Assembly: GCA_030640695.1 (NCBI GenBank)
Contig: DAOWIX010000076.1
Coordinates: forward strand, 1 to 5,411
DNA: 5,411 nucleotides
From: Deltaproteobacteria bacterium
GTDB lineage: Bacteria; Desulfobacterota; Anaeroferrophillalia; Anaeroferrophillales; Tharpellaceae
Direction: 5' to 3'
Shown here: positions 1 through 5,411 of the stretch, piece after piece
How positions within the stretch are numbered: the first letter of the stretch is position 1
How the letters are laid out: the number at the start of each line of letters is the position of its first letter
Made by a program: the position numbers and the translations under genes
The notes under the pieces: model-generated
Databases searched by the model: none
What the model was told of the DNA's origin: nothing
The model's input: only the letters and a program-made list of their open reading frames with translations

Positions 1-720
1 CCCTTCCAGGGGCCGGTTGCCGTCGATTTCGCTATGGAACAGTTCAAAGCCAAGACAGCGGCCGTCCTCTACGCCTTGGCCAATGACTACAGCAAAGGCC
101 TGGCCGAAATTTTCAAAGCCGACTTTGAAAAGAAAAACGGCAGTGGTTCAGTTGTCGCTTTTGAAAGCTATGGTGACAAGGATCAGGATTTCAGTGCCCA
201 ACTAACCAAAATTATTGCCGCCAAACCTGACTTTATTTTTCTGCCCAACAACTACAATGAGGTTGCTCTGACCGTTCAACAGGCCCATGATCTGGGTTGG
301 AAAGGTCCTTTTATGGGCTCTGACGCCTGGGGTTCCGCCGAACTCATGACCCTGTGTGGCGACGACTGCATCGGCCACTTTTTCTCGACCCATTACGCCG
401 CCGCCGGGGCCCAGGGAAAAACCAAAGAGTTTATCGACCGCTATCAGGCCAAGTACGGATATGTTCCGGATGATGTCGCGGCCCTGACCTGGGATGCCAC
501 CAAACTGGTACTGCAGGCCATCCAGGAAAATGGTAAATTGAGTGGCAAATTGCGTCAAGATCGCAAAGCTATTCGTGAGGCCATGGCCAACATTAAAAGT
601 TTTGCCGGAATCACCGGGAGCATGAAACTTGACGAACAAGGCGATCCGATCAAATGCGCCGTCGTTGTTCGCATCAATGAAAAAGGCGAGTTTGTCTTTA
701 AAAAATCGGTCTGTCCATAA
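1..720 (+). CDS. livK: Branched-chain amino acid ABC transporter, periplasmic substrate-binding protein (C-terminal part, 5' truncated)
   Basis: This is the ligand-binding component of a LIV/HAAT-type importer, acting in the periplasm and delivering amino acid to LivH/LivM. The reading frame is open from base 1, before the first internal ATG at 34, so the true start lies outside the window. The 239 visible residues are about the last 60% of a family usually near 370-390 residues, so the signal peptide and most of lobe 1 are missing. The visible part has the type I periplasmic-binding-protein pattern: a KTAAVLYALANDYSKGLAE strand-helix near residues 18-36, a PDFIFLPNNY segment, WKGPFMGSDAW near residues 99-110, and a YGYVPDDVAALTWDA helix region. 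Four cysteines are visible (119, 123, 219, 238); pairing as disulfides is possible but inferred. The exact ligand cannot be read from sequence. The binding protein leads the operon and is followed by a stem-loop that may favour its separate, higher expression. Confidence 0.95.
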   Translation, partial: PFQGPVAVDFAMEQFKAKTAAVLYALANDYSKGLAEIFKADFEKKNGSGSVVAFESYGDKDQDFSAQLTKIIAAKPDFIFLPNNYNEVALTVQQAHDLGWKGPFMGSDAWGSAELMTLCGDDCIGHFFSTHYAAAGAQGKTKEFIDRYQAKYGYVPDDVAALTWDATKLVLQAIQENGKLSGKLRQDRKAIREAMANIKSFAGITGSMKLDEQGDPIKCAVVVRINEKGEFVFKKSVCP

Positions 721-722
721 TT

Positions 723-754
723 CAGTCTGCAGTAACCAGTGGGCAGTCGGCAGT
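723..754 (+). repeat. Short tandem heptamer array (CAGTnnn x5)
   Basis: The tetramer CAGT occurs at 723, 730, 737, 744 and 751, exactly every 7 nt, with the three intervening bases varying (ctg, aac, ggg, cgg, taa). It starts three bases after the binding-protein stop codon. This is a degenerate short tandemly repeated sequence with a 7-nt unit, similar in design to the heptamer repeats described in cyanobacterial intergenic regions. Its third and fourth units form the left arm of the downstream stem-loop. The periodicity is directly visible; any function is inference. Confidence 0.7.
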
Positions 755-781
755 TAAATAGTGCTGGCTGCCCACTTTTTT
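739..781 (+). terminator. Stem-loop with T tract between binding-protein gene and livH (probable intrinsic terminator/attenuator)
   Basis: GTGGGCAGTC (739-748) pairs with GGCTGCCCAC (766-775), giving a 10-bp stem with one G-U pair and a 17-nt loop. Six T residues (776-781) follow at once. This fits a Rho-independent terminator. Because it lies inside the transport operon, partial termination would give more transcript for the binding protein than for the permease and ATPase genes, a common arrangement in ABC importer operons. The loop is longer than in the strongest terminators, so read-through is plausible. No convincing promoter is seen between it and livH. Confidence 0.7.
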
Positions 782-828
782 ACTTGCACATTACCTAATC
801 CTTCTAACCCTGAAACTTTAATCTTCCT

Positions 829-1752
829 GTGTTTGATACCCTTTTACAAAATCTACTCAATGCCCTGCAGTGGGGTAGTTTCTACTCCCTGATTGCTTTG
901 GGATATACGCTGGTCTATGGGGTTTTACGGCTCATCAATTTCGCCCATGGCGACATTGTCATGGTCGGCGCCTATATCGCCTTTTTTATCTCCAGCCTCC
1001 TCCTCGGCCAGTACGGCATGCCGGCATTCTTGCCCGGCTGGGCGGTTCTGGCTTTAACCATCCCTCTGACTATGGTTTTAACCTCCGTGGTCGGGGTCAC
1101 CCTGGAACGTGTCGCTTACCGGCCTTTACGCCGTAAAGGGGCCAACCGTCTCTATGTCGTAATCACAGCCCTGATGGCCGGTTTGATCCTTGAAAACGGC
1201 AATCTTCTACTTCTCGGAGCAAGCCGTAAAAAATTCCCGGAGATGATTGATAAAGTCGTCTACAAATTCGGCTCCGTCTATGTCACCAACCTCAAAATTG
1301 GGGTCATCCTGACAGCAATTTTGAGCTTTATCGTACTCCATTTTATTATCACCAAAACCAAAGTCGGCATGGCCATGCGGGCCATCTCTTACGATAAGTT
1401 CGCAGTCCCCTTAATGGGCATTCCGATCGACACGGTTATTGTTTTCACTTTTGTCCTGGGCTCTTCGATGGCCGGTCTGGCAGGTATCCTTTTTGCCCTC
1501 TCCTACCCGATTCTTGATCCCTACATGGGTATGTCAATCGGCTGGAAAGCCTTTATCGCCGCTGTCGTCGGGGGTATCGGAGATATTCGCGGAGCTTTTG
1601 CCGGGGGCTTTATTCTCGGCATCATCGAGATCATGGTGGTCGCTTTCTTCCCTTCATCTTACCGAGATCTGATCGCTTTTTCCATACTCCTGCTGATCTT
1701 AACGGTTAAACCGACCGGGCTCTTTGGGGTCGCGCAAACCACAAAAATCTAG
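829..1752 (+). CDS. livH: Branched-chain amino acid ABC transporter permease LivH
   Basis: LivH is one of the two inner-membrane permease subunits of the LIV importer, pairing with LivM to form the translocation path. The 307-residue product has the usual family length and is almost entirely hydrophobic, consistent with about eight membrane helices. The LivH hallmark segment RLINFAHGDIVMVGAYIA is at residues 34-51. The cytoplasmic loop that contacts the ATPases is visible at residues 240-260, with KAFIAAVVGGIGDIRGAFAGG-type sequence, before the last helices. Translation starts at GTG: an in-frame TGA at 811-813 rules out an upstream start and the next methionine is at residue 45. No Shine-Dalgarno motif is visible before this start. 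The gene follows the attenuator-like hairpin and precedes livM by 27 bp. Confidence 0.96.
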   Translation: MFDTLLQNLLNALQWGSFYSLIALGYTLVYGVLRLINFAHGDIVMVGAYIAFFISSLLLGQYGMPAFLPGWAVLALTIPLTMVLTSVVGVTLERVAYRPLRRKGANRLYVVITALMAGLILENGNLLLLGASRKKFPEMIDKVVYKFGSVYVTNLKIGVILTAILSFIVLHFIITKTKVGMAMRAISYDKFAVPLMGIPIDTVIVFTFVLGSSMAGLAGILFALSYPILDPYMGMSIGWKAFIAAVVGGIGDIRGAFAGGFILGIIEIMVVAFFPSSYRDLIAFSILLLILTVKPTGLFGVAQTTKI

Positions 1753-1779
1753 TAAAATTAATAATAAAATACTAACTAA

Positions 1780-2793
1780 ATGAAACGTTTCAACGTCCCG
1801 ATTCTACTTGTCGTCCTGCTGACCACCCTGATGGGACTGGCCTGGTTCGAGGTCATTGACCTCTATATTCAGACCATTGTTCTCTTTATGGGCATCAACA
1901 TCATCACCTCAACCAGTCTTAATCTGGTCAATGGCAATATGGGAGAGTTCTCATGCGGCCATGCCGGTTTTATCGCTGTGGGCGCCTATGTATCTTCAAT
2001 TTTATCAGTGGCCCTGTTCACCAAGAGCAGGACTTTCGGCGCCCCGCTCCTGCCCCCGGAGCTGGCGGCTTACGGTTTTCCGCTGGTCCTTATTATTGGT
2101 GGTTTGGCGGCGGCCCTCACCGGCCTGCTGGTGGCCCTTCCCTCATTTCGTACCCGCGATGATTATCTGGCGATCATCACGATTGCCGCCAATTATATTA
2201 TAATTTCAGCGATTATCAATATTGATAAAATCGGCGGGGCCCGAGGCTTCATGGGTATGAAACGGGTCATCTTTGCGATGGAAAAATGTGCTGAGATCCC
2301 CTGGATGATACTCTGGGTTTTTATCTTTATGGTTCTTTCAATAATAATAATCCGCCGCTACATGAGTTCAACCTATGGCAAGGGGGTTGAAGCAATCCGC
2401 CAGGACGAAGTCGCAGCCGAGATTATGAGTGTCAACACTAACCGCATTAAACTTGTCACTTTCATGATCTCCTCAGGGCTGGCTGGAATTGCTGGCGGTC
2501 TCTACGCCCATACCATCGGCTATGTCAACCCGAAATCTTTCGACCTTTTGAAATCGACCGAAGCCCTGGTCATGGTCTACCTAGGCGGCATGGGGTCGAT
2601 CTCCGGTTCAATCATTGCGGCCGTCGTTTTCACCCTGATGCTTGAGCTCTTAAGGCCCTTACAGATTATCAAATGGGTGGCAATCCCCCTGCTCCTGATT
2701 ATTATCATGCAGTTTCGCCCGGAAGGAATCATGGGCAATCGTGAGTTAAGCGATATTTTCCCGCGCCTGAAAAAATTCTACAAATTTAAATAG
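1780..2793 (+). CDS. livM: Branched-chain amino acid ABC transporter permease LivM
   Basis: LivM is the second inner-membrane permease subunit, partner of LivH. The 337-residue product lacks the long N-terminal extension of E. coli LivM but matches the shorter form common in other proteobacteria. The conserved early motif NLVNGNMGEFSCGHAGFIAVG is at residues 48-68, where family members have GxxSLGHA. The ATPase-contact loop VYLGGMGSISGS lies around residues 266-277, with GG at 269-270. Many hydrophobic stretches support a polytopic protein with roughly eight to ten helices. The start is fixed by an in-frame TAA at 1777-1779 immediately before the ATG. The 27-bp spacer after livH is AT-rich and has no recognisable Shine-Dalgarno sequence. 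The family assignment is strong; the exact substrate range is not readable. Confidence 0.96.
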   Translation: MKRFNVPILLVVLLTTLMGLAWFEVIDLYIQTIVLFMGINIITSTSLNLVNGNMGEFSCGHAGFIAVGAYVSSILSVALFTKSRTFGAPLLPPELAAYGFPLVLIIGGLAAALTGLLVALPSFRTRDDYLAIITIAANYIIISAIINIDKIGGARGFMGMKRVIFAMEKCAEIPWMILWVFIFMVLSIIIIRRYMSSTYGKGVEAIRQDEVAAEIMSVNTNRIKLVTFMISSGLAGIAGGLYAHTIGYVNPKSFDLLKSTEALVMVYLGGMGSISGSIIAAVVFTLMLELLRPLQIIKWVAIPLLLIIIMQFRPEGIMGNRELSDIFPRLKKFYKFK

Positions 2794-2807
2794 CCACTTT
2801 TCTGCCA

Positions 2808-3575
2808 ATGACTTTACTGCAAATAAAAGATTTAACCCAGCTTTTCAGTGGCCTCTGCGCGGTCTCCGAGCTTAATTTAAACCTTGATGAGCGCGAACTG
2901 GTCGGCCTGATTGGTCCCAACGGGGCCGGCAAGACGACAGTCTTTAACCTGGCATCCGGTTTCTATCAACCGACTCATGGCAAGATTATTTTTCAAGGCC
3001 GCAACCTGGCCGGACTCAAGCCCCATCAGGTTTCAGCTTTGGGTATCGCCCGCACCTTTCAAAACATCCGCCTCTGGAAAGAGATGTCGGTGCTTGACAA
3101 CATTCTCGTAGCCCAACACTTTCACTTAGGCTATGGTCTCGGCAGCCTTTTCTTCAGAACCCCACGCTATTTGAAACGAGAACGAGAGATTCGCCACAAA
3201 GCTCTGGAACTGCTTGAAATTTTCAAAATAGATGCGTACGCAGAGGAAAAGCCCGGCAACCTGCCCTACGGCATGCAGCGCAAGGTAGAAATTGTCCGCG
3301 CCCTCTCCTCGGGCCCCAAACTCCTGCTTCTCGATGAACCGGCGGCCGGTCTCCAATCAGCTGACGTTAATGAACTGATTACTCTGATACAGTGGGTTTA
3401 CGATCAGTTCGACTTGAGCATCTGGATGATTGAACACCAGATGAAGGTGGTTATGAGTCTCTGTTCTCGGATTGGTGTGATTGACTTTGGCCGCTTGATC
3501 GCCAGCGGCACCCCGACCGAAATTCAGCAGAGCCCGGAGGTTATTAAGGCCTATTTGGGCGATGACCAATTGTGA
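2808..3575 (+). CDS. livG: Branched-chain amino acid ABC transporter ATP-binding protein LivG
   Basis: LivG is one of two cytoplasmic ATPases that power the LIV importer. At 255 residues it has the normal length. Visible motifs are Walker A GPNGAGKT (36-43), the Q-loop RTFQNIRLW (Q85), a signature loop LPYGMQR (152-158), Walker B LLLLDEP (172-178, with D176 and E177), the D-loop AAGL, and the H-loop IEHQM (H210). The region between the Q-loop and the signature is long, as is typical for LivG. The signature departs from the usual LivG form LAYGQQR by having Met for the first Gln, and the H-loop has EHQM rather than the common EHDM; the catalytic residues are all kept. The start is 14 bp after livM, with no clear Shine-Dalgarno. 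The stop codon TGA is also the first three bases of the palindromic element that follows. Confidence 0.96.
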   Translation: MTLLQIKDLTQLFSGLCAVSELNLNLDERELVGLIGPNGAGKTTVFNLASGFYQPTHGKIIFQGRNLAGLKPHQVSALGIARTFQNIRLWKEMSVLDNILVAQHFHLGYGLGSLFFRTPRYLKREREIRHKALELLEIFKIDAYAEEKPGNLPYGMQRKVEIVRALSSGPKLLLLDEPAAGLQSADVNELITLIQWVYDQFDLSIWMIEHQMKVVMSLCSRIGVIDFGRLIASGTPTEIQQSPEVIKAYLGDDQL

Positions 3576-3632
3576 CGCAGCCGTAAAAACTCCACTTCGC
3601 CCTGAGCAAAACGAGGAAGTACTCTTGGGGTG

Positions 3633-3662
3633 CTTCGTTACTCTGCAACCTTCGTCACTGCA
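3633..3662. repeat. Imperfect direct repeat inside the palindromic element
   Basis: CTTCGTTACTCTGCA (3633-3647) is followed two bases later by CTTCGTCACTGCA (3650-3662). The two copies differ by a two-base indel and one substitution. They lie immediately left of the central hairpin and do not take part in the terminal stem. They probably reflect duplication within the element; no function is evident. Confidence 0.55.
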
Positions 3663-3679
3663 GCGTACTATTCGTACGC
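3663..3679. other. Perfect short hairpin near the middle of the palindromic element
   Basis: GCGTAC (3663-3668) and GTACGC (3674-3679) are perfect inverted repeats separated by the five bases TATTC. They form a six-bp stem-loop on either strand, lying slightly right of the centre of the larger inverted repeat. This suggests a branched, cruciform-like or structured RNA shape for the whole element. Confidence 0.6.
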
Positions 3680-3784
3680 CTCATTCCTCAGGTCTTGAGT
3701 GCCTCGAATCTGAAGCTTTTACGACTGCGTCAATTTTTTGATTTTTTTACGGGTGTGTCAGAGTAGAATATTTGCCCCTATATT

Positions 3785-3790
3785 GAAGAG
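3785..3790 (+). promoter_or_regulatory. Weak ribosome binding site for livF
   Basis: GAAGAG lies six bases before the livF ATG. It is only partly complementary to the 16S rRNA tail, yet it is the only purine-rich Shine-Dalgarno-like sequence before any complete liv gene in the window. It fits livF being separated from livG by over 200 bp and so unable to rely on ribosomes arriving from the upstream gene. Confidence 0.45.
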
Positions 3791-3796
3791 AAACTC

Positions 3797-4540
3797 ATGA
3801 ATAACCCAACAACACCTCTACTTGAAGTTCGCAACCTTGATGTCAGACATGGTAATATTGCGGCTCTTCATGGCATCAGTTTCGTGGTCGAAAAAGGTGA
3901 AATCGTAACTTTAATCGGCGCTAACGGGGCCGGTAAAACCACCACCCTGCATGCCATCACCAGACTCCCCCCACCTGAGGCGCCACGACTTTTTTCCGGG
4001 GATATTCTAATCAACGGAAAATCGATCATTAAAACTGAACCTCACGATGTCGTGCGTAAACTCCACTGTGCTTTAGCTCCGGAAGGACGCCATATCTTCG
4101 GCAATCTGACAGTTACTGAAAACCTGACCCTGGCAACCTTCTCGCGACCGAAAAGTGACGACTTGAATAAAGATTACGAGCACGTTTTCGAGCTTTTCCC
4201 GAGGCTGGCCGAACGCCGCCATCAACGCAGCGAATCATTAAGCGGCGGCGAACAACAGATGCTGGCGGTCGGCCGCGCCCTGATGTCGGGATGTACGTTC
4301 CTAATGCTTGATGAGCCCTCGATGGGTCTGGCACCGTTGCTGATGTATGATATGTTTCGGGCCTTAAAAAAACTCAACCAGGAGGGGATGACCATCCTCC
4401 TGGTTGAACAAAACGCCAAACTGGCTCTTGATTTTGCCCACCGAGGTTACCTGCTCGAAACCGGCGAAATCATTCTTTCCGGCAACGCCGCCGAACTCCT
4501 GAAAAACCCCGACATCCACAAAGCCTATCTGGGACACTAG
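3797..4540 (+). CDS. livF: Branched-chain amino acid ABC transporter ATP-binding protein LivF
   Basis: LivF is the second cytoplasmic ATPase of the LIV importer and forms a heterodimer with LivG. Its 247 residues are near the family norm. Motifs in order are Walker A GANGAGKT (41-48), the LivF-type segment APEGRHIFGNLTVTENL (94-110), signature LSGGEQQ (148-154), Walker B FLMLDEP (168-174), D-loop SMGLAP, and LLVEQN (201-206). Gln205 takes the place of the usual H-loop histidine, which is normal for LivF proteins. The C-terminal NPDIHKAYLGH ending is also typical. An in-frame TAG at 3764-3766 limits upstream extension, and GAAGAG precedes the ATG. The gene is separated from livG by the palindromic element, so it may depend on read-through or on a separate promoter. 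Its stop codon lies one base from that of the convergent diguanylate cyclase gene. Confidence 0.96.
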   Translation: MNNPTTPLLEVRNLDVRHGNIAALHGISFVVEKGEIVTLIGANGAGKTTTLHAITRLPPPEAPRLFSGDILINGKSIIKTEPHDVVRKLHCALAPEGRHIFGNLTVTENLTLATFSRPKSDDLNKDYEHVFELFPRLAERRHQRSESLSGGEQQMLAVGRALMSGCTFLMLDEPSMGLAPLLMYDMFRALKKLNQEGMTILLVEQNAKLALDFAHRGYLLETGEIILSGNAAELLKNPDIHKAYLGH

Positions 4541-4541
4541 C

Positions 4542-5411
4542 CTAAATTCTGAAGATCGCTTTGTTGCGGCCGGATCCTTTAGCCTTATACAACATTTCAT
4601 CAGCCCGCTGTAAAAGCTCATCAAGATTCCCGGTGGTCTCGTCCGCTTTTGCCACTCCTTCACTGATAGTACAGCGAATCAGCTCTCCACCTGCTGATCT
4701 GATCTCCAGTTGTTCAACCTTTTCCCTGATCAGCTCAAGCCTTTCGACGACATCGTCACGAGAAAAATGGCGACAGACAACCGCAAATTCTTCACCCCCG
4801 AGCCGGCCAAACACGGAACCTTCATCTATATTTTCACTGACAACCCTGGTCACGGCCTTGATCACCCGGTCACCGGTCGGATGACCGTAGGTATCGTTGA
4901 TCTTCTTGAACCTGTCGATATCCATCATGGCTGCGTATAAATCCTTGGAGTTCTCAGCAAATTTACGGTTTGCCAATTCAAAGAATTTACGCCGGTTGTA
5001 AATACCGGTCATCGGATCATGAGAAGCTAGAAATTCAAGTTTTTCTATCATCTCCTGGTGTTCCAGCTGAATCTTTACCCGAGCCAGAAGCTCTTTCGGT
5101 TTGAAAGGTTTAGTGACATAGTCAACACCGCCCGTATCATAAGCCTTCTCTATCGCATCTTCATCGCTCCTGGCCGTAATGAAAATAATCGGAATATCTT
5201 TAGTTTTTTCATTCTCCTTGAGTTTATGACAGTCCGCATAGCCATCCATCCCCGGCATCATGATGTCAAGCAGGATCAGATCAACCTCCTCCTCAGCTAC
5301 TATCTCCAAAGCCTCAACTCCACCGGTAGCTTCGATTACATCGTAATCTTTGAGCAGCTCGACCAGAATATCGAGGTTAGTAACCGTATCATCAACCGCT
5401 AAAATTGTTCG
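4542..5411 (-). CDS. Response-regulator diguanylate cyclase (receiver-GGDEF, PleD-like), N-terminus outside window
   Basis: This cytoplasmic signalling protein would make cyclic di-GMP from two GTP when its receiver is phosphorylated. The frame is open to the right edge; the visible 289 residues begin RTILAVDD, typical of the first strand of a receiver, so perhaps only a few residues are missing. The receiver (about 1-115) has acidic pair D7/D8, phospho-acceptor D49 (LLDIMMPGMDG), T79 and K101 (KPF). A linker helix (about 108-128) leads to the GGDEF domain (about 129-289), with DPMTGIYNRRKF, D164 and the DIDRFKKINDTYGHPTGD substrate/metal segment, and the active-site loop GGEEF (205-209). The RxxD inhibitory site expected at 196-199 reads DEGS, so classical product inhibition should be absent. 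The internal TTG at 5307-5309 lies within the receiver and is not the start. No partner kinase is visible. It converges on livF with a one-base gap. Confidence 0.95.
   Translation of the reverse strand, partial: RTILAVDDTVTNLDILVELLKDYDVIEATGGVEALEIVAEEEVDLILLDIMMPGMDGYADCHKLKENEKTKDIPIIFITARSDEDAIEKAYDTGGVDYVTKPFKPKELLARVKIQLEHQEMIEKLEFLASHDPMTGIYNRRKFFELANRKFAENSKDLYAAMMDIDRFKKINDTYGHPTGDRVIKAVTRVVSENIDEGSVFGRLGGEEFAVVCRHFSRDDVVERLELIREKVEQLEIRSAGGELIRCTISEGVAKADETTGNLDELLQRADEMLYKAKGSGRNKAIFRI

Larger units (their letters stand above)
3573..3732. repeat. MITE/REP-like imperfect palindrome with 21-bp terminal inverted repeats
   Basis: The 21-nt ends 3573-3593 (beginning TGACGCAGCCGTAAAA) and 3712-3732 (ending TTTTACGACTGCGTCA) are inverted repeats matching at 18 of 21 positions. 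All three differences become G-U wobbles when the - strand RNA is folded, so that RNA can form an unbroken 21-bp stem. Inside, CCTGAG (3601-3606) faces CTCAGG (3687-3692), and a perfect hairpin, GCGTAC-5 nt-GTACGC, sits at 3663-3679. No open reading frame is evident. It separates livG from livF and supplies the livG stop codon. CAATT occurs at both borders (3567-3571 and 3731-3735), but the right copy overlaps the inverted repeat, so calling it a target-site duplication is uncertain. I recall similar intergenic palindromes in Desulfobacterota genomes, but cannot verify this here. Confidence 0.7.

Noticed and set aside
202..639. Long minus-strand open frame opposite the binding-protein gene
   Set aside because: It lies wholly inside a well-recognised coding region, its translation shows no known motif, and the + strand product matches a family throughout.
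784..810. Promoter between the attenuator-like hairpin and livH (TTGCAC at 784)
   Set aside because: No acceptable -10 hexamer is found at 16-18 bp spacing.
3738..3769. Promoter before livF (TTGATT at 3738 and TAGAAT at 3764)
   Set aside because: The -10-like hexamer is fair, but the spacing is 20 bp and the -35 match is poor; AT-rich sequence gives such matches by chance.
3573..3796. CRISPR repeat, tRNA or riboswitch in the livG-livF spacer
   Set aside because: There are no regularly spaced identical repeats, no cloverleaf with a T-loop motif, and no recognisable aptamer core; the terminal inverted repeats explain the structure better.
4364..4663. Minus-strand open frame spanning the livF end and the cyclase end
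   Set aside because: It overlaps two strongly supported genes in other frames and its translation shows no domain; it is a shadow frame.
5307..5309. TTG as the start codon of the diguanylate cyclase
   Set aside because: The same frame continues upstream to the window edge and encodes the first strand, acidic pair and first helix of the receiver, so this TTG is an internal leucine.
5058..5402. Plus-strand 114-codon frame opposite the receiver domain
   Set aside because: The opposite strand encodes a complete receiver with all conserved residues, and the + frame shows no recognisable motif.

Overview
The window carries most of a branched-chain amino acid (LIV/HAAT-type) ABC transporter operon on the + strand, in the order binding protein (5'-truncated, 1-720), livH (829-1752), livM (1780-2793), livG (2808-3575) and livF (3797-4540). 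A convergent response-regulator diguanylate cyclase lies on the - strand (4542-5411) and is cut by the right edge of the window. A secreted substrate-binding protein, a LIV-type transporter and a PleD-like receiver-GGDEF protein point to a Gram-negative bacterium with roughly balanced base composition. I lean towards Desulfobacterota (the former Deltaproteobacteria), partly because the livG-livF spacer resembles intergenic palindromes I associate with that group. This is a low-confidence inference.

The transport genes form one functional unit. The periplasmic protein captures leucine, isoleucine, valine or a related ligand, LivH and LivM form the membrane channel, and LivG and LivF are the two ATPases. 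LivM and LivG follow their upstream neighbours by 27 and 14 bp. Two larger gaps break the operon. The first (721-828) holds five CAGT heptamers in perfect 7-nt phase, running into a stem-loop with a T tract that looks like an attenuator separating high binding-protein expression from lower permease expression. The second (3576-3796) is filled mainly by a roughly 160-bp imperfect palindrome with 21-bp terminal inverted repeats. Its left end begins exactly at the livG stop codon, and T-rich sequence follows its right end.

The diguanylate cyclase has an intact receiver and an intact GGEEF catalytic domain but lacks the RxxD inhibitory site. Its stop codon lies one base from that of livF, so the two transcription units run tail to tail with no room for a terminator between them.

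The coding content is ordinary. I found no sign of an undescribed multi-gene system. The points that merit a second look are the two repeat-bearing spacers and the unusual leaders and motifs noted below.
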